A stretch of 35,808 bases of DNA from Prosthecobacter debontii (GCA_945861385.1 CAMAUI010000040.1:1-35808), one strand, 5' to 3'. Positions 15,024 through 24,559 are shown, counted from the stretch's first letter. Notes: generated from the letters alone by a model not told the origin. Numbers and translations: made by a program.

Positions 15024-16682
15024 ATGCACTGGCAACCTGACCCGAACATTTCCGCCACCGACACCGAGAGCCCGGGGCGATGGGACCGCTGGATGCGCCC
15101 GCTCTACTGGCTTGCCGGCGCACGCTGGGAAACGCTCCGCCATTGTCCGCCGGCGGAACGCGAGCGCATCGCAGTGCTGGGCTCGACGGTGCTGATCCCG
15201 ACGGTGATGTCCTTTCTCGGGATGGTCTTTTACGCGAAGAGCCGCTTTCATGAACCGCCGTGGATGTCGGTGGTGCTGCTATCGCTGGCGTGGGCGTTTG
15301 TCATCATGAACACCGACCGCATCCTGCTCGCCACCTACCGGCCGTTCCAGCCGTTCTGGCGGAAGTTCCTGCAGGTCTGCTTCCGCTTCGGCCTGGCCAC
15401 CGTGGTGAGCGTGGCGATCTCATTTCCCTTCTGCCTCGACCAGTACCGGCCTGCGATCCGTGCCCGTTTTCAGGCCGAGGTGCAGACCGTGTTGAACGCC
15501 CTCCGCACCGACGAGGCCACTGGAAGGACAGCGTTGCGGGAGACACTAAAAAAGATCCGCGAAGACGGGGAAACCGAGCGCGCCCGGGTGGTGGGCGAAT
15601 TCACGACTGGGCACGATGCGCTGACGGCGCAGTTGCCCGAATTGCAAAAGGTGATCCTCAACCCGGAGGGCTACGCGGATGATCGGATGGAGGAGGAGCG
15701 CCGCAAGGCGGGCGAACCGGATTTTGTCGCGCCGGCGAGTGGCGCCACACGCGGCGTGCTCGCCCAGATAGACGCGCAGAAGGAAACCCTTGCAAAGACA
15801 AGCACTACGCTGGAGGCGAAACAGGACATGCACCGGCGTCTCGTGGAGGCGATCGCACGCGAGGCGCTTGGGCAGCCCAATGAATTCTATCCCGAAAAAA
15901 AGAAACCCGGTGAAGGGCCGCGTCTCAAGGACATGCAGGCCCGCGATCGCGCAGTAGTCGTGGAAATCCGCAGTCTCGAGGCGACTGAGAAAGCCCAGCA
16001 CGAGGCGCTTCTCGCCAGTGACCGGCAGCTTGCGGCCTCACGCCTGACGGACAAGAACAGCTACCTCGACGCGCTCAGCTCGAAGCGCGCGGCATTTGTC
16101 GCGGAAGGCGAGGAGAAGGAGCGCGTCCGCAAGGACCGGCTCGCCAAGGTGGTCGCGCAGATTTCGCAGATGGAAGCTGCTCACACAGTGCGGCTCGACA
16201 AACTCAAGGAGCATGTCGCCGCCCAGGAGGAGGATCTTGCGATCGCGCAAAAACGGCACTCCGAGACACACCTCCCGCAGATCGCCCGCCGCGAGGCGCA
16301 GATCAGCGGCGTGCTCGATCCGATGGAGGAGACTGTGGCTCTCTACAAAGTGATCTTTCTCCCCGCACCCGATGCCGCCGACACCGAGCGCGGCGAGCAG
16401 GGCTACAAATGGATCGCCGGCCTTTTCCAGTTCCTCGTGATTTTTGGGACGCTGTTCGTCCTGGATCTCGTGCCGATCATGGCAAAAATTTTCAGCCGCC
16501 CAGGCCCGTACGACGTGCTCGTCGAGCATCCAGAGTTCATTGCGAACGAAAATCTCGCAAAATATCAGAGCGCCTACACCTCCTCGGACCTCGACATGGT
16601 GGACATGGGGGAGGTTGATCCCGAGGCAAGGGGGCTTCTGCAAAGCCGGAAATTCATTCCGCGCGGTGAGGATCGCACCTGA
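15024..16682 (+). CDS. DUF4407 membrane and coiled-coil protein
   Basis: The 552-residue product fits the uncharacterised DUF4407 family. Three hydrophobic segments lie near the N-terminus (about 49-71, 80-96, 115-137), with the family-typical NTDRI at 96-100 after the second. A long, highly charged coiled coil follows (about 145-430; many Lys, Glu, Arg, Gln and Ala, for example ETLAKTSTTLEAKQDMHRR), then a last membrane helix (about 463-490, WIAGLFQFLVIFGTLFVLDL) and a soluble tail. This places a long helical bundle in the periplasm or cytoplasm between two membrane anchors. Function is unknown in general. It is preceded by a 198-base gap, the second longest in the window, in which I see no gene. 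The DUF1592-type gene starts 44 bases after its stop. Confidence 0.88.
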   Translation: MHWQPDPNISATDTESPGRWDRWMRPLYWLAGARWETLRHCPPAERERIAVLGSTVLIPTVMSFLGMVFYAKSRFHEPPWMSVVLLSLAWAFVIMNTDRILLATYRPFQPFWRKFLQVCFRFGLATVVSVAISFPFCLDQYRPAIRARFQAEVQTVLNALRTDEATGRTALRETLKKIREDGETERARVVGEFTTGHDALTAQLPELQKVILNPEGYADDRMEEERRKAGEPDFVAPASGATRGVLAQIDAQKETLAKTSTTLEAKQDMHRRLVEAIAREALGQPNEFYPEKKKPGEGPRLKDMQARDRAVVVEIRSLEATEKAQHEALLASDRQLAASRLTDKNSYLDALSSKRAAFVAEGEEKERVRKDRLAKVVAQISQMEAAHTVRLDKLKEHVAAQEEDLAIAQKRHSETHLPQIARREAQISGVLDPMEETVALYKVIFLPAPDAADTERGEQGYKWIAGLFQFLVIFGTLFVLDLVPIMAKIFSRPGPYDVLVEHPEFIANENLAKYQSAYTSSDLDMVDMGEVDPEARGLLQSRKFIPRGEDRT

Positions 16683-16726
16683 CGCGTGGTGGAGCACAGG
16701 GTGTTTGCAAGCCCGGCTCCGCGCCA

Positions 16727-19700
16727 GTGCAGCACCATGAGCCAATGACCGCAGCAGCCTCCAGCGCTTCCCGGAAAGCGGCGACGATTTTCCATCTGAT
16801 GTTGCTCGCGATCCTCGGCGGGCACGCCGGCGTTGCGCAGGATGGCGCGGCGGCGTTTGACAAGGAGATCAAGCCGCTGCTGCGGGAGTTTTGCCTCAAG
16901 TGCCACTCGACGGAAAAGCAGAAGGGCGACCTGGATTTGGAGCGGTTCACTTCGTTCGCGGCGGTGAGGAAGGATGCGAAGGTGTGGCAGCTCGTGGAGG
17001 AGCAGTTCGCGCTCGGCGAGATGCCGCCGAAGGACAAGCCACAGCCTTCGCCGGAGCAGCGCGCGCGGCTCGTGGCATGGGTGAAAAGCGCGCTCGATAC
17101 GCTGGCGCGCGAGCGTGCGGGCGATCCGGGGCCGGTGGTGCTGCGGCGGCTGTCGAACGCGGAGTTCACCCACACGGCGCGCGACCTCACGGGCGTGGCG
17201 ACGCTGGAGCCGGCGCGCGAGTTTCCCACGGACGGCGCGGCGGGCGAGGGCTTCACGAACACGGGCGCGGCGCTGGTGATGTCGCCCGCGCTGCTCACGA
17301 AGTACCTCGATGCCGCGAAGGGCATCGCCGAGCACGCCGTGCTGTTGCCGGACGGCATCGCGTTCTCGCCGCACACGTCGCAGCGCGATTGGACGGAGGA
17401 AAAGCTGGCGGCCATCCGCGGACTTTACGCGAGCTTCACCTCGCCGGTTGGCGCGGAGACGGTGACGCAGCGGGGCATCGCGCTCGACAAGAACAGGGAC
17501 GGGAGCCTGCCGCTGGAGCGGTATCTCACGGCCTCGCTGGAGTTGCGCGATGGGACGAAAGCCGTGGACGCGGTGGCGCGTGAGCGCGGCCTGAGCGCGA
17601 AGTATCTCGGCTCGCTGGTGAAGCTGATGAACTCGCAGGAGCCGTCGCTTTTGCTCGACGGGCTGCGGGCGCGCTGGCGCGTGGCGAAGCCGGAGAATGT
17701 GCCGGCGATGGTGGCGGAAATCGGCGTGTGGCAGAAGTCGCTGTGGAACTTCAGTAACGTGGGCCACATCGGCAAAGTCGGCGCGCCGAAGTCGTGGATG
17801 GAGGCGGTGACGCCGCTCGTGTCGCAGCAGGAATTGCGGATGAAACTCTCGACGCCGAAGGATGGCGGGGAGGTCACGCTCTACCTCGCCGCGTCGGACG
17901 CGGGCGATGGCAACGCGGGCGATTTCGTGGTGTGGGAAAACCCGCGCCTCGTCGCGCCGGGGCGGCCCGACTTGCGGCTGCGCGATGTGCTCGCCGTGGT
18001 GAGCGCGCTCAGCACGCAGCGCGAGCGCATCTTTTCCACGACGGCGAAATGCCTCACGGCGGCGGCGGAGGGCGGCGCTTCCCTCGATTTGGCGGCGCTC
18101 GCGAAGAAGCATGGCGTCGAGCCGGCGGTGCTCGCGGCGTGGCTCGGCTACCTCGGCATCGGCGGCGAGGCGCGGATTGATGCTTACATCACGGGCAAGT
18201 CGGAGAAGTCGGAGAACTATGATTTCATCAAGGGCTGGACGGGCAAGGACGCGCTCAGCGTGATTGCGAATTCCAGCGGCCAGCATGTGCGCGTCCCCGG
18301 CAACGTGAAGCCGCACAGCGTCGTCGTGCATCCGTCGCCGAAGCTGCGCGCGTGCATCGGCTGGCGCTCGCCGGTCGCGGGCGCGATGCGCATCGAGGGC
18401 GTCGTGCAGCACGCGCACCCCGAGTGCGGGAACGGCGTGACGTGGTCGCTCGAACTCCGGCGCGGCGGCGCGCGGCAGCGTCTCGCGGCGGGCGTCGCGC
18501 AGGGCGGCGGTGAGGTGAAATTCGGGCCGGTGGAAAATATCACCGTGGGTGCGGGCGATCTCGTCTCGCTCGTCATCGGGCCGCGCGACGGGAATCATTC
18601 GTGCGATCTCACGAGCGTGGATTTCACGGTCGCGGGCGGCGGGAAGTCGTGGAATCTCGCGAAGGAAATCTCGCCGGACATCCTGGCCGGCAATCCGCAC
18701 GCCGACGCGCTCGGCAACGCCGCGGTGTGGCATTTTTACAGCGAGCCGGACGGTGGCGCCGCGGTGTCGGTGATCCCGGCAGGGTCGCTGCTGGCGAAGT
18801 GGCAGTCGGCGGGCGCGGCGGAAAAGGCGAAGCTCGCGGCGGATGTGCAGCGGCTGTTGCTGGATGGAATCGCCGCGCTCGCGAAGGACTCGCCGGATGC
18901 GGCGCTCTACAAGCAGCTCACGTCGTTGAACGGTCCGCTCGTGCGCGCGGGATCGAAGGATGCGAGCGACGGCAGGGACGCGAAGGGCGGCGTTTTCGGC
19001 GTGGGTGCCGCGCTTTTCGGCAAACACCCGAACGGCGCCGCGCTCGACACGGCGCATCTCTGCGTGCGCGCGCCGGCGGTCATCGAGGTGAAATTGCCCG
19101 CGGATCTCGTGGCCGGCTGCGAGTTCGTGACGACGGGAACTTTGCACCGCGAGACTGGCACGGAGGGCAGCGTGCAACTCCAAGTCCTCACGACCAAGCC
19201 GGCGCCCGCATCCGGGCTGCGCCCGACCGGCAAGACGGTTGCATTCGACAGCGGCGCGTGGACTTCGAGCAACACGGCGGTTTTCGGCACGCCGATCGTG
19301 GCGAGCGAAGGCGGCGCGGCGCGCAAACGGATCGAGGCCGCGCTCGAGGAATTTCGGCGGATGTTCCCGGCGGCGCTTTGCTACACGAAGATCGTGCCGG
19401 TGGATGAAGTGGTCACGCTCACGCTTTTCCACCGCGAGGACGACCACCTCGCGCGGCTGATGCTCGACGAAACGCAGAAGGCGAAGCTGGACCGGCTGTG
19501 GGACGAGCTGCGCTTCATCAGCCGCGACGCGCTGACGCTCGTGGATGCGTTCGATCAGATCTGGCAGTACTCCTCGCAGGACGGCCCGGACGCGCCGAAG
19601 GGCGACAAGCGGCTGATCCCCGTGGGAGTGGCCATCAAAGAGAACGCCGCCACGTTCAAGCAACGGCTGATCGAAACGCAGCCTCGGCAAGTGGAGTCCG

Positions 19701-20911
19701 TGCTCGATTTCGCGCAGCGCGCGTGGCGCCGCCCGCTCACCGACGCGGAGAAAAACGAGCTGCGCGTGCTTTACAAAAAACTCCGCGCCGACGAGCTGCC
19801 GCACGACGCCGCGCTGCGCATGACGCTCGCGCGCGTCTTTGTCGCGCCCGCTTTCCTTTACAAAATGGAGCGCCCATCGCCCGGCCCCGCGCAGTCGCCG
19901 GTGAACGACTTCGAGCTGGCGACGCGGCTGAGCTATTTCCTGTGGTCGAGCGCGCCCGACGCCGAGCTGTCCGCGCTCGCCGCCGCGGGCAAGCTGCGCG
20001 ACCCCGCCACGCTCGTCGCGCAGACGCGCCGGATGCTGCGCGACGCGCGCGTGCGGCGGCTCGCGGTCGAGTTCGGCACGCAATGGCTGCACGTCCGCGA
20101 TTTCGCAACGCTCGATGAAAAGAGCGAGCGGCATTTCCCAACATTCGCCGCGCTGAAGGGCGCGATGGCCGAGGAGCCGGCGCGGTTTTTCACCGACTTC
20201 TTCCAGCGCGACGCGGGCGTGCGCTCGCTGCTCGATGCCGACCATGTTTTCGTGAACGGCGCGCTCGCAAAACACTACGGCATCGTCGCGCAAGGCACCG
20301 ACTGGCAGCGCGTGGACGGAGTCCGCGCGCAGGGCCGCGGCGGCGTGCTCGCCTTTGCCGCCACGCTCGCGAAGCAAAGCGGCGCCTCGCGCACCAGCCC
20401 GATCCTGCGCGGCAACTGGCTCTGCGAAACGCTGCTCGGCGAGCGCCTCCCGCGCCCGCCAAAAGACGTGCCGCAATTGCCCGACGAAGTCCCGCAGGGT
20501 CTCACCGACCGCCAGCTCACCGAGAAGCACAGCAGCGATCCGAAGTGCGCGAACTGCCACCAGCGCATTGATCCCTTCGGCTTCGCGCTCGAACGCTACG
20601 ACGCCATCGGCGCCCTGCGCGCCAGCGCCGACACGAAGACCAAGCTGGCCGACGGCACCGAGTTCGACGGCCTCCCCGGCGTGCGCGACTACCTTCTTAC
20701 CAAACGCCGCGACGCCTTCGTGAAGCAATTCACCCGCAAGCTGCTCGGCTACGCGCTGGGCCGCGGCGTGCAGCTTTCGGACATGCCGCTCATCGAGGAA
20801 ATCCAGGCCGCCCTTTCCAAGGAAGACCGCATCGGCCTCGCCATCGAACGCATCGTCACGAGCCGACAGTTCCGCGAAATCCGAGGTCGCGAATGCAAAT
20901 CAGACGAGTAA
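16727..20911 (+). CDS. DUF1592-type exported cytochrome-like protein (PSCyt1/DUF1587/DUF1595/DUF1592/DUF1588/DUF1585)
   Basis: A 1394-residue exported protein characteristic of Planctomycetes and Verrucomicrobia. After a signal segment (about 12-31) comes the PSCyt1-type heme motif CLKCH (50-54). Then DUF1587 (about 138-200, LRRLSNAEFTHTARDLTGV). A very long middle of nearly 790 residues follows, including a beta-sandwich-like stretch (about 525-665). Next are DUF1595 (about 988-1045, ESVLDFAQRAWRRPLTDAE), DUF1592 (about 1060-1185, DFELATRLSYFLWSSAPDAE), DUF1588 (about 1190-1300) with a second heme-type motif CANCH (1274-1278) and RIDPFGFALERYDAIG, and DUF1585 at the end (FVKQFTRKLLGYALGRG). 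The set is inferred to act in the periplasm, perhaps in polymer oxidation. The long middle makes it bigger than the usual 750-900 residues. A DUF1552 gene starts one base after its stop. Confidence 0.93.
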   Translation: MQHHEPMTAAASSASRKAATIFHLMLLAILGGHAGVAQDGAAAFDKEIKPLLREFCLKCHSTEKQKGDLDLERFTSFAAVRKDAKVWQLVEEQFALGEMPPKDKPQPSPEQRARLVAWVKSALDTLARERAGDPGPVVLRRLSNAEFTHTARDLTGVATLEPAREFPTDGAAGEGFTNTGAALVMSPALLTKYLDAAKGIAEHAVLLPDGIAFSPHTSQRDWTEEKLAAIRGLYASFTSPVGAETVTQRGIALDKNRDGSLPLERYLTASLELRDGTKAVDAVARERGLSAKYLGSLVKLMNSQEPSLLLDGLRARWRVAKPENVPAMVAEIGVWQKSLWNFSNVGHIGKVGAPKSWMEAVTPLVSQQELRMKLSTPKDGGEVTLYLAASDAGDGNAGDFVVWENPRLVAPGRPDLRLRDVLAVVSALSTQRERIFSTTAKCLTAAAEGGASLDLAALAKKHGVEPAVLAAWLGYLGIGGEARIDAYITGKSEKSENYDFIKGWTGKDALSVIANSSGQHVRVPGNVKPHSVVVHPSPKLRACIGWRSPVAGAMRIEGVVQHAHPECGNGVTWSLELRRGGARQRLAAGVAQGGGEVKFGPVENITVGAGDLVSLVIGPRDGNHSCDLTSVDFTVAGGGKSWNLAKEISPDILAGNPHADALGNAAVWHFYSEPDGGAAVSVIPAGSLLAKWQSAGAAEKAKLAADVQRLLLDGIAALAKDSPDAALYKQLTSLNGPLVRAGSKDASDGRDAKGGVFGVGAALFGKHPNGAALDTAHLCVRAPAVIEVKLPADLVAGCEFVTTGTLHRETGTEGSVQLQVLTTKPAPASGLRPTGKTVAFDSGAWTSSNTAVFGTPIVASEGGAARKRIEAALEEFRRMFPAALCYTKIVPVDEVVTLTLFHREDDHLARLMLDETQKAKLDRLWDELRFISRDALTLVDAFDQIWQYSSQDGPDAPKGDKRLIPVGVAIKENAATFKQRLIETQPRQVESVLDFAQRAWRRPLTDAEKNELRVLYKKLRADELPHDAALRMTLARVFVAPAFLYKMERPSPGPAQSPVNDFELATRLSYFLWSSAPDAELSALAAAGKLRDPATLVAQTRRMLRDARVRRLAVEFGTQWLHVRDFATLDEKSERHFPTFAALKGAMAEEPARFFTDFFQRDAGVRSLLDADHVFVNGALAKHYGIVAQGTDWQRVDGVRAQGRGGVLAFAATLAKQSGASRTSPILRGNWLCETLLGERLPRPPKDVPQLPDEVPQGLTDRQLTEKHSSDPKCANCHQRIDPFGFALERYDAIGALRASADTKTKLADGTEFDGLPGVRDYLLTKRRDAFVKQFTRKLLGYALGRGVQLSDMPLIEEIQAALSKEDRIGLAIERIVTSRQFREIRGRECKSDE

Positions 20912-20912
20912 C

Positions 20913-22223
20913 ATGGGCACAGTTATGAACACTCACCGCTTCACCCGCCGCGCATTTCTCCGCGGCGTCGGCGTCACCATGGCGCTTCCCTGGATGGAAT
21001 CCTACCGCGTTTGGGGCGACGAGCCGCGCGGGAAATCGAGCGAGGCGCCGGTGCGGCTGGCAGTGATGTTTTCGGGCAACGGTTTTCACAGCCGTGAGTG
21101 GTGGGCGAAGGGCGAGGGCAAGGCGATGGAACTCGGCAAGGTGCTCGCGCCGCTCATGCCGCATCGCGAGAAGATGCTTTTCATCCGCGGGCTGTTCAAC
21201 GCCGAGGCGCTGAAAGGGAACATCCACAGCTCAATGACCGGCAACATGCTCTCCGGCGCACCGCTTGCGTCCGGTGGCGAAATCCGCAGCGGCACGAGCG
21301 TGGACCAGCTCCTCGCGCAGAAATACGGGCGTGAGACAAAAGTGCCGAGCCTCGTCCTCGGCTGCGAGCAGTCGAATCCCTCGGTGCATAAGAATTACTC
21401 GATGCTTTACAGCTCGCACATCTCGTGGAGTTCGCCGACGACGCCCACGCCGCTCGAGCTGTATCCCGCGCTCGCATTCGACCGGCTTTTCAAGGATGAG
21501 GTGCAGCGCGGCGACAAGAGCGTGCTCGACGCCGTGCTCGCCGACGCGAAGGACGTGCGCGGCCACATCAGCACGCGCGACCAGCAGAAGCTCGACGAAT
21601 ATCTCGACTCCGTGCGCGAGGTGGAGACGCGCATCGAGAACGCCGGCAAGCGCGGCGAACTGCAAGGCTGGCGCCCGACTTTGGCGAAGCCAAACATCCC
21701 GCGCCCCGCCGACGGCATCCCGCAGGACATCGGCGAGCACATGCGGCTGATGAGCGACATCCTCGTGCTCGCGTTCCAGACCGACACGACGCGCCTCTGC
21801 ACGCTCAAGCTCAACAACGATCACAGCTCGCTCCGCTTCCCGAACCTCGGCGTGGACTACATGATCCACCATCTGCTCTCGCACAGCGACACAGCGGACT
21901 GGCTGAAAGTGAACGCATTTTTCCTCCAGCAGCTCGCCTACATCGCGGCGAAAATGGACGCCATCCAGGAAGGCGAACGCACGCTGCTCGACAACACGAT
22001 GCTGCTCTACACGTCCTCGATGCTCACCGGAAATCACGACGCATCGCAGCTCCCAGTCGTCCTGCTCGGTGGTGGCGGCGGAAAAATCAAAGGCGGCCGG
22101 ATCCTCGATTACAAAGGCAAACCAAACCGCCAGATGTGCCGCCTTTACCTCTCGCTCATGGACAAAATGGGCGTGCGCCCCGGCACCTTCGGCGACGCGA
22201 AGGAGCCGCTTGCGGAAATTTAG
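20913..22223 (+). CDS. DUF1552 family Tat-exported protein
   Basis: The 436-residue product is the standard partner of DUF1592/DUF1588-type cytochromes, encoded directly downstream in many Planctomycetes and Verrucomicrobia. It begins with a twin-arginine signal: FTRRAFLRGVGVTMALPWME (about 9-28), so it is exported folded, probably with a bound cofactor or metal. The rest matches DUF1552, with LAVMFSGNGFHSREWW, LFIRGLFN, SMTGNMLSGA and a C-terminal LLYTSSMLTGNHDASQLPVVLLGG. The family fold resembles alkaline-phosphatase/sulfatase-like proteins, but the reaction is unknown. It starts one base after the DUF1592 stop and is surely cotranscribed. ATG 20913 or 20925 may be used; the Tat motif is kept by both. 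Confidence 0.95.
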   Translation: MGTVMNTHRFTRRAFLRGVGVTMALPWMESYRVWGDEPRGKSSEAPVRLAVMFSGNGFHSREWWAKGEGKAMELGKVLAPLMPHREKMLFIRGLFNAEALKGNIHSSMTGNMLSGAPLASGGEIRSGTSVDQLLAQKYGRETKVPSLVLGCEQSNPSVHKNYSMLYSSHISWSSPTTPTPLELYPALAFDRLFKDEVQRGDKSVLDAVLADAKDVRGHISTRDQQKLDEYLDSVREVETRIENAGKRGELQGWRPTLAKPNIPRPADGIPQDIGEHMRLMSDILVLAFQTDTTRLCTLKLNNDHSSLRFPNLGVDYMIHHLLSHSDTADWLKVNAFFLQQLAYIAAKMDAIQEGERTLLDNTMLLYTSSMLTGNHDASQLPVVLLGGGGGKIKGGRILDYKGKPNRQMCRLYLSLMDKMGVRPGTFGDAKEPLAEI

Positions 22224-22232
22224 CGCGGCGCC

Positions 22233-23228
22233 TCAGGCTGTCGCGAGGCGGAGGTTTGGATCAATGTCGCACGTCAGCTCGCTGGCTTCACCGGCCGCGA
22301 GCCGAAGAGCGGCGACATGCGCGATCATCGCGGCGTTGTCGGTGCAGAGCGCTGGCTCCGCGATGAGAAGTTCGATGCCGTCGGCGGTGCAGGCGCCCGC
22401 AAGTTTCTCCCGCAGGCGGGTGTTGCAGCTCACGCCGCCGCTGACCGCGAGGGTCGCCCGGCCGAGCTGGCGGACGGCGCGGAGAGACTTCGCGACCAGC
22501 ACGTCCACGACGGCTTCCTGGAAGGAGGCGCACACGTCGGCGAGCGGTGCGCCGACGAGCTTTGGCAGGAGATAGCGGACGCTCGTTTTCAAGCCGCTAA
22601 AGCTGAAGGCGAAGTCGTCCGAGTGAAGCATGGACCGTGGAAAATCAAATGCCGCCGGGTTGCCGCCGTGTGCCAGGCGGTTGACGTTCGGCCCGCCGGG
22701 GTAGGGAACGCCGAGCAGCTTGCCGACCTTGTCGAAAGCCTCGCCTGCGGCGTCATCCACGGTGCCACCGAGCAGCCGGTACTGGCCGGCGCCGGTGACA
22801 TCCACGAGCAACGTGTGGCCGCCGCTGACGACGAGGCCGACTGCGGGACGGACACCGCCTTTTCCGAAAAACGGCGACAGCAGATGGCCCTCGATGTGGT
22901 TCACCGCGAGGAACGGTTTTCCGAATCCCACGGCGAGGCCCTTGGCCGCGGACATGCCGATCATGAGCGAGGAGGCGAGGCCGGGGCCGCGGGTCGCGGC
23001 AAAGGCGTCCACGTCGGGGAGGGCGATGCGCGCTTTTGCAAGCGCGGCGTCCAGCACGGGGCGAAGGGTGCGGAGGTGGTTGCGCGAGGCGACCTCGGGG
23101 ACGACGCCGCCGTATTCGGCGTGGAGCGCGATTTGCGAGGCGACCTCGCTCGCAAGCATCGCATCATCGCGCAGGATGGCGATGGCCGTTTCGTCGCACG
23201 AAGTCTCGATCGCGAGAATGAGTGGCAT
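22233..23228 (-). CDS. tsaD: tRNA N6-adenosine threonylcarbamoyltransferase TsaD
   Basis: Transfers the threonylcarbamoyl group from its AMP ester to N6 of adenine 37 in tRNAs that read ANN codons, together with TsaB and TsaE. The 331-residue product has the ASKHA fold with LAIETSCDETAIAI (5-18), the metal-binding NHIEGH (His111 and His115), VVSGGHTLLV and GGTVDDAAGEAFDKV, and the late ASKHA block LAVSGGVSCNTRLRE with TDNAAMIAHVAALRL. Length and start are normal. It is the last gene of a minus-strand run (GT4, ctpA, tsaD), 27 bases behind ctpA, and convergent with the DUF1552 gene. TsaB and TsaE are not in the window. Confidence 0.97.
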   Translation of the reverse strand: MPLILAIETSCDETAIAILRDDAMLASEVASQIALHAEYGGVVPEVASRNHLRTLRPVLDAALAKARIALPDVDAFAATRGPGLASSLMIGMSAAKGLAVGFGKPFLAVNHIEGHLLSPFFGKGGVRPAVGLVVSGGHTLLVDVTGAGQYRLLGGTVDDAAGEAFDKVGKLLGVPYPGGPNVNRLAHGGNPAAFDFPRSMLHSDDFAFSFSGLKTSVRYLLPKLVGAPLADVCASFQEAVVDVLVAKSLRAVRQLGRATLAVSGGVSCNTRLREKLAGACTADGIELLIAEPALCTDNAAMIAHVAALRLAAGEASELTCDIDPNLRLATA

Positions 23229-23255
23229 GGGCCGGGAATTCGTCCGCGGAGGCGG

Positions 23256-24515
23256 TCAGTTTCCCGTGCGTTCGCGATAAACGAGCACGCCCTTGAGCGA
23301 GTCCACGGCGCGCTCGAGCTGGGTGTCGCGGAAGCCGGAGAGGTCTTTTTTGCGCTGCTCCTCGGTGAGGTTTTCGCGGCGGGAAACCATGAGCTGGCGT
23401 TCCTGCTCGGATGTCATTCCCGCGCGGATGGTGGGCGCGATGCCGTGCTCGTGGATGAGATTGTGGCTTGGCGTGTAATACTTCGCCGTGGTGAGGCGCA
23501 CGGCGGAACCGTCGGGCAGCGGCATGATGCTCTGGACGCTGCCTTTTCCAAAGCTCGTCTCGCCGACGATGATGGCGCGGTTGGTGTCCTTGAGGGCGCC
23601 GGCGGCAAGCTCGCTACCGCTCGCGCTACCGAAATTGATGAGCACAGCGAGCGGGTAGTTTGCACGGCGGCGGAGCGCGGGGTTGGCGGTGTATTTGCGC
23701 GACTGCGACGCCACGCGTCCCTCGGTGGTGCAGACCACGGTGGCCGGCGGGAGGAACATGCCGGCGACATCCACGGCGGAATTGATGAGGCCGCCGGGGT
23801 TGAAGCGCAGGTCGAGGATGAATGCCTGCATGCCCTGTTTCTCGAGTTCATCGAGTTTCTTCGCGAGTTCCTCGGCGGTGGGTGCGTTGAATTGTGTGAT
23901 CCGCGCGTAGCCGATCTTGGATTCCCCGCTCATGCCGGGGGGCAGCATCTTCGCGTCCTTCACGCTCCACACTTTGATGTTTTCGCGGACGAGTTCGAAC
24001 TCCTTGATCTCCTTGGTGCCGGGGCGGAGGATCGTCAGGGTGACCTTGGTGCCGACAGTGCCACGCAGTTTCTCGAACGCATCGGAGATGCCCATGCGCT
24101 CGGTGCTCTGGCCGTTGATCTTGATGATCTGATCGCCGGGCAGGATGCCGGCGCGGAAGCTGGGGGAGTCTTCCATCGGGGCAACGATGATGAGGTCGCC
24201 GTCGCGTTCAGTCACGTGGAGTCCGAGGCCGCCGAAGCGGCTTTCGGTGTCCTCTTTCATGTCTTCGAAGCTCGTGGGCTCCATGAATTGCGAGTGGGGG
24301 TCGAGGCTCTGGAGCATCCCGCGCAACGCCGCGCGCATGAGCTTCTGGTAGCCGATTTTTGCCTCGTCCACGTAGTTTTGGCGGATCATTTCGATGGCAG
24401 TCGAGAGCAGCTTGATCTGCTCGTAGGGCGAATCCTTGTCGCTCTTTTCAGCTTTGTCCTCCTGCGCGAAGACCGGCAGTGCGAATGCGGCGATGAGAGC
24501 CAGGGCGAGTTTCAT
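23256..24515 (-). CDS. ctpA: S41 carboxy-terminal processing protease CtpA
   Basis: A 419-residue exported serine protease that trims or degrades proteins from their C-terminus in the periplasm. A signal peptide (about 1-17, ending LPVFA) comes first, then a helical region with LLSTAIEMIRQNYVD and QSLDPHSQFM, a PDZ domain (about 88-180, RFGGLGLHV, GILPGDQIIKINGQ) and the S41 core. The catalytic dyad is visible: Ser299 in GSASGSELAAGAL and Lys324 in GETSFGKGSVQ, spaced 25 residues apart as in the family (Ser430/Lys455 of E. coli Tsp). LDLRFNPGG is also present. The C-terminus is charged and extends about 60 residues beyond the core. It lies between the GT4 gene (44 bases) and tsaD (27 bases), so cotranscription is likely. 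Confidence 0.96.
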   Translation of the reverse strand: MKLALALIAAFALPVFAQEDKAEKSDKDSPYEQIKLLSTAIEMIRQNYVDEAKIGYQKLMRAALRGMLQSLDPHSQFMEPTSFEDMKEDTESRFGGLGLHVTERDGDLIIVAPMEDSPSFRAGILPGDQIIKINGQSTERMGISDAFEKLRGTVGTKVTLTILRPGTKEIKEFELVRENIKVWSVKDAKMLPPGMSGESKIGYARITQFNAPTAEELAKKLDELEKQGMQAFILDLRFNPGGLINSAVDVAGMFLPPATVVCTTEGRVASQSRKYTANPALRRRANYPLAVLINFGSASGSELAAGALKDTNRAIIVGETSFGKGSVQSIMPLPDGSAVRLTTAKYYTPSHNLIHEHGIAPTIRAGMTSEQERQLMVSRRENLTEEQRKKDLSGFRDTQLERAVDSLKGVLVYRERTGN

Positions 24516-24559
24516 GATGCGGGAACGTAGCAGGGTGCGGGGCTTTGGAAAGCGCGCGC

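Noticed and set aside
16574..20728. Minus-strand open frame of 1384 codons opposite the DUF1592 gene
   Set aside because: The translation is extremely Arg/His/Leu-rich and featureless. The plus-strand product has clear heme motifs and domains, so the minus frame is a shadow of high third-position GC.
22317..24530. Long plus-strand open frame (737 codons) opposite tsaD and ctpA
   Set aside because: It is the mirror of two strongly conserved minus-strand genes. Its translation is Arg/Glu/Gly/Ala-rich low-complexity with no domain, as expected from GC-rich codon bias.
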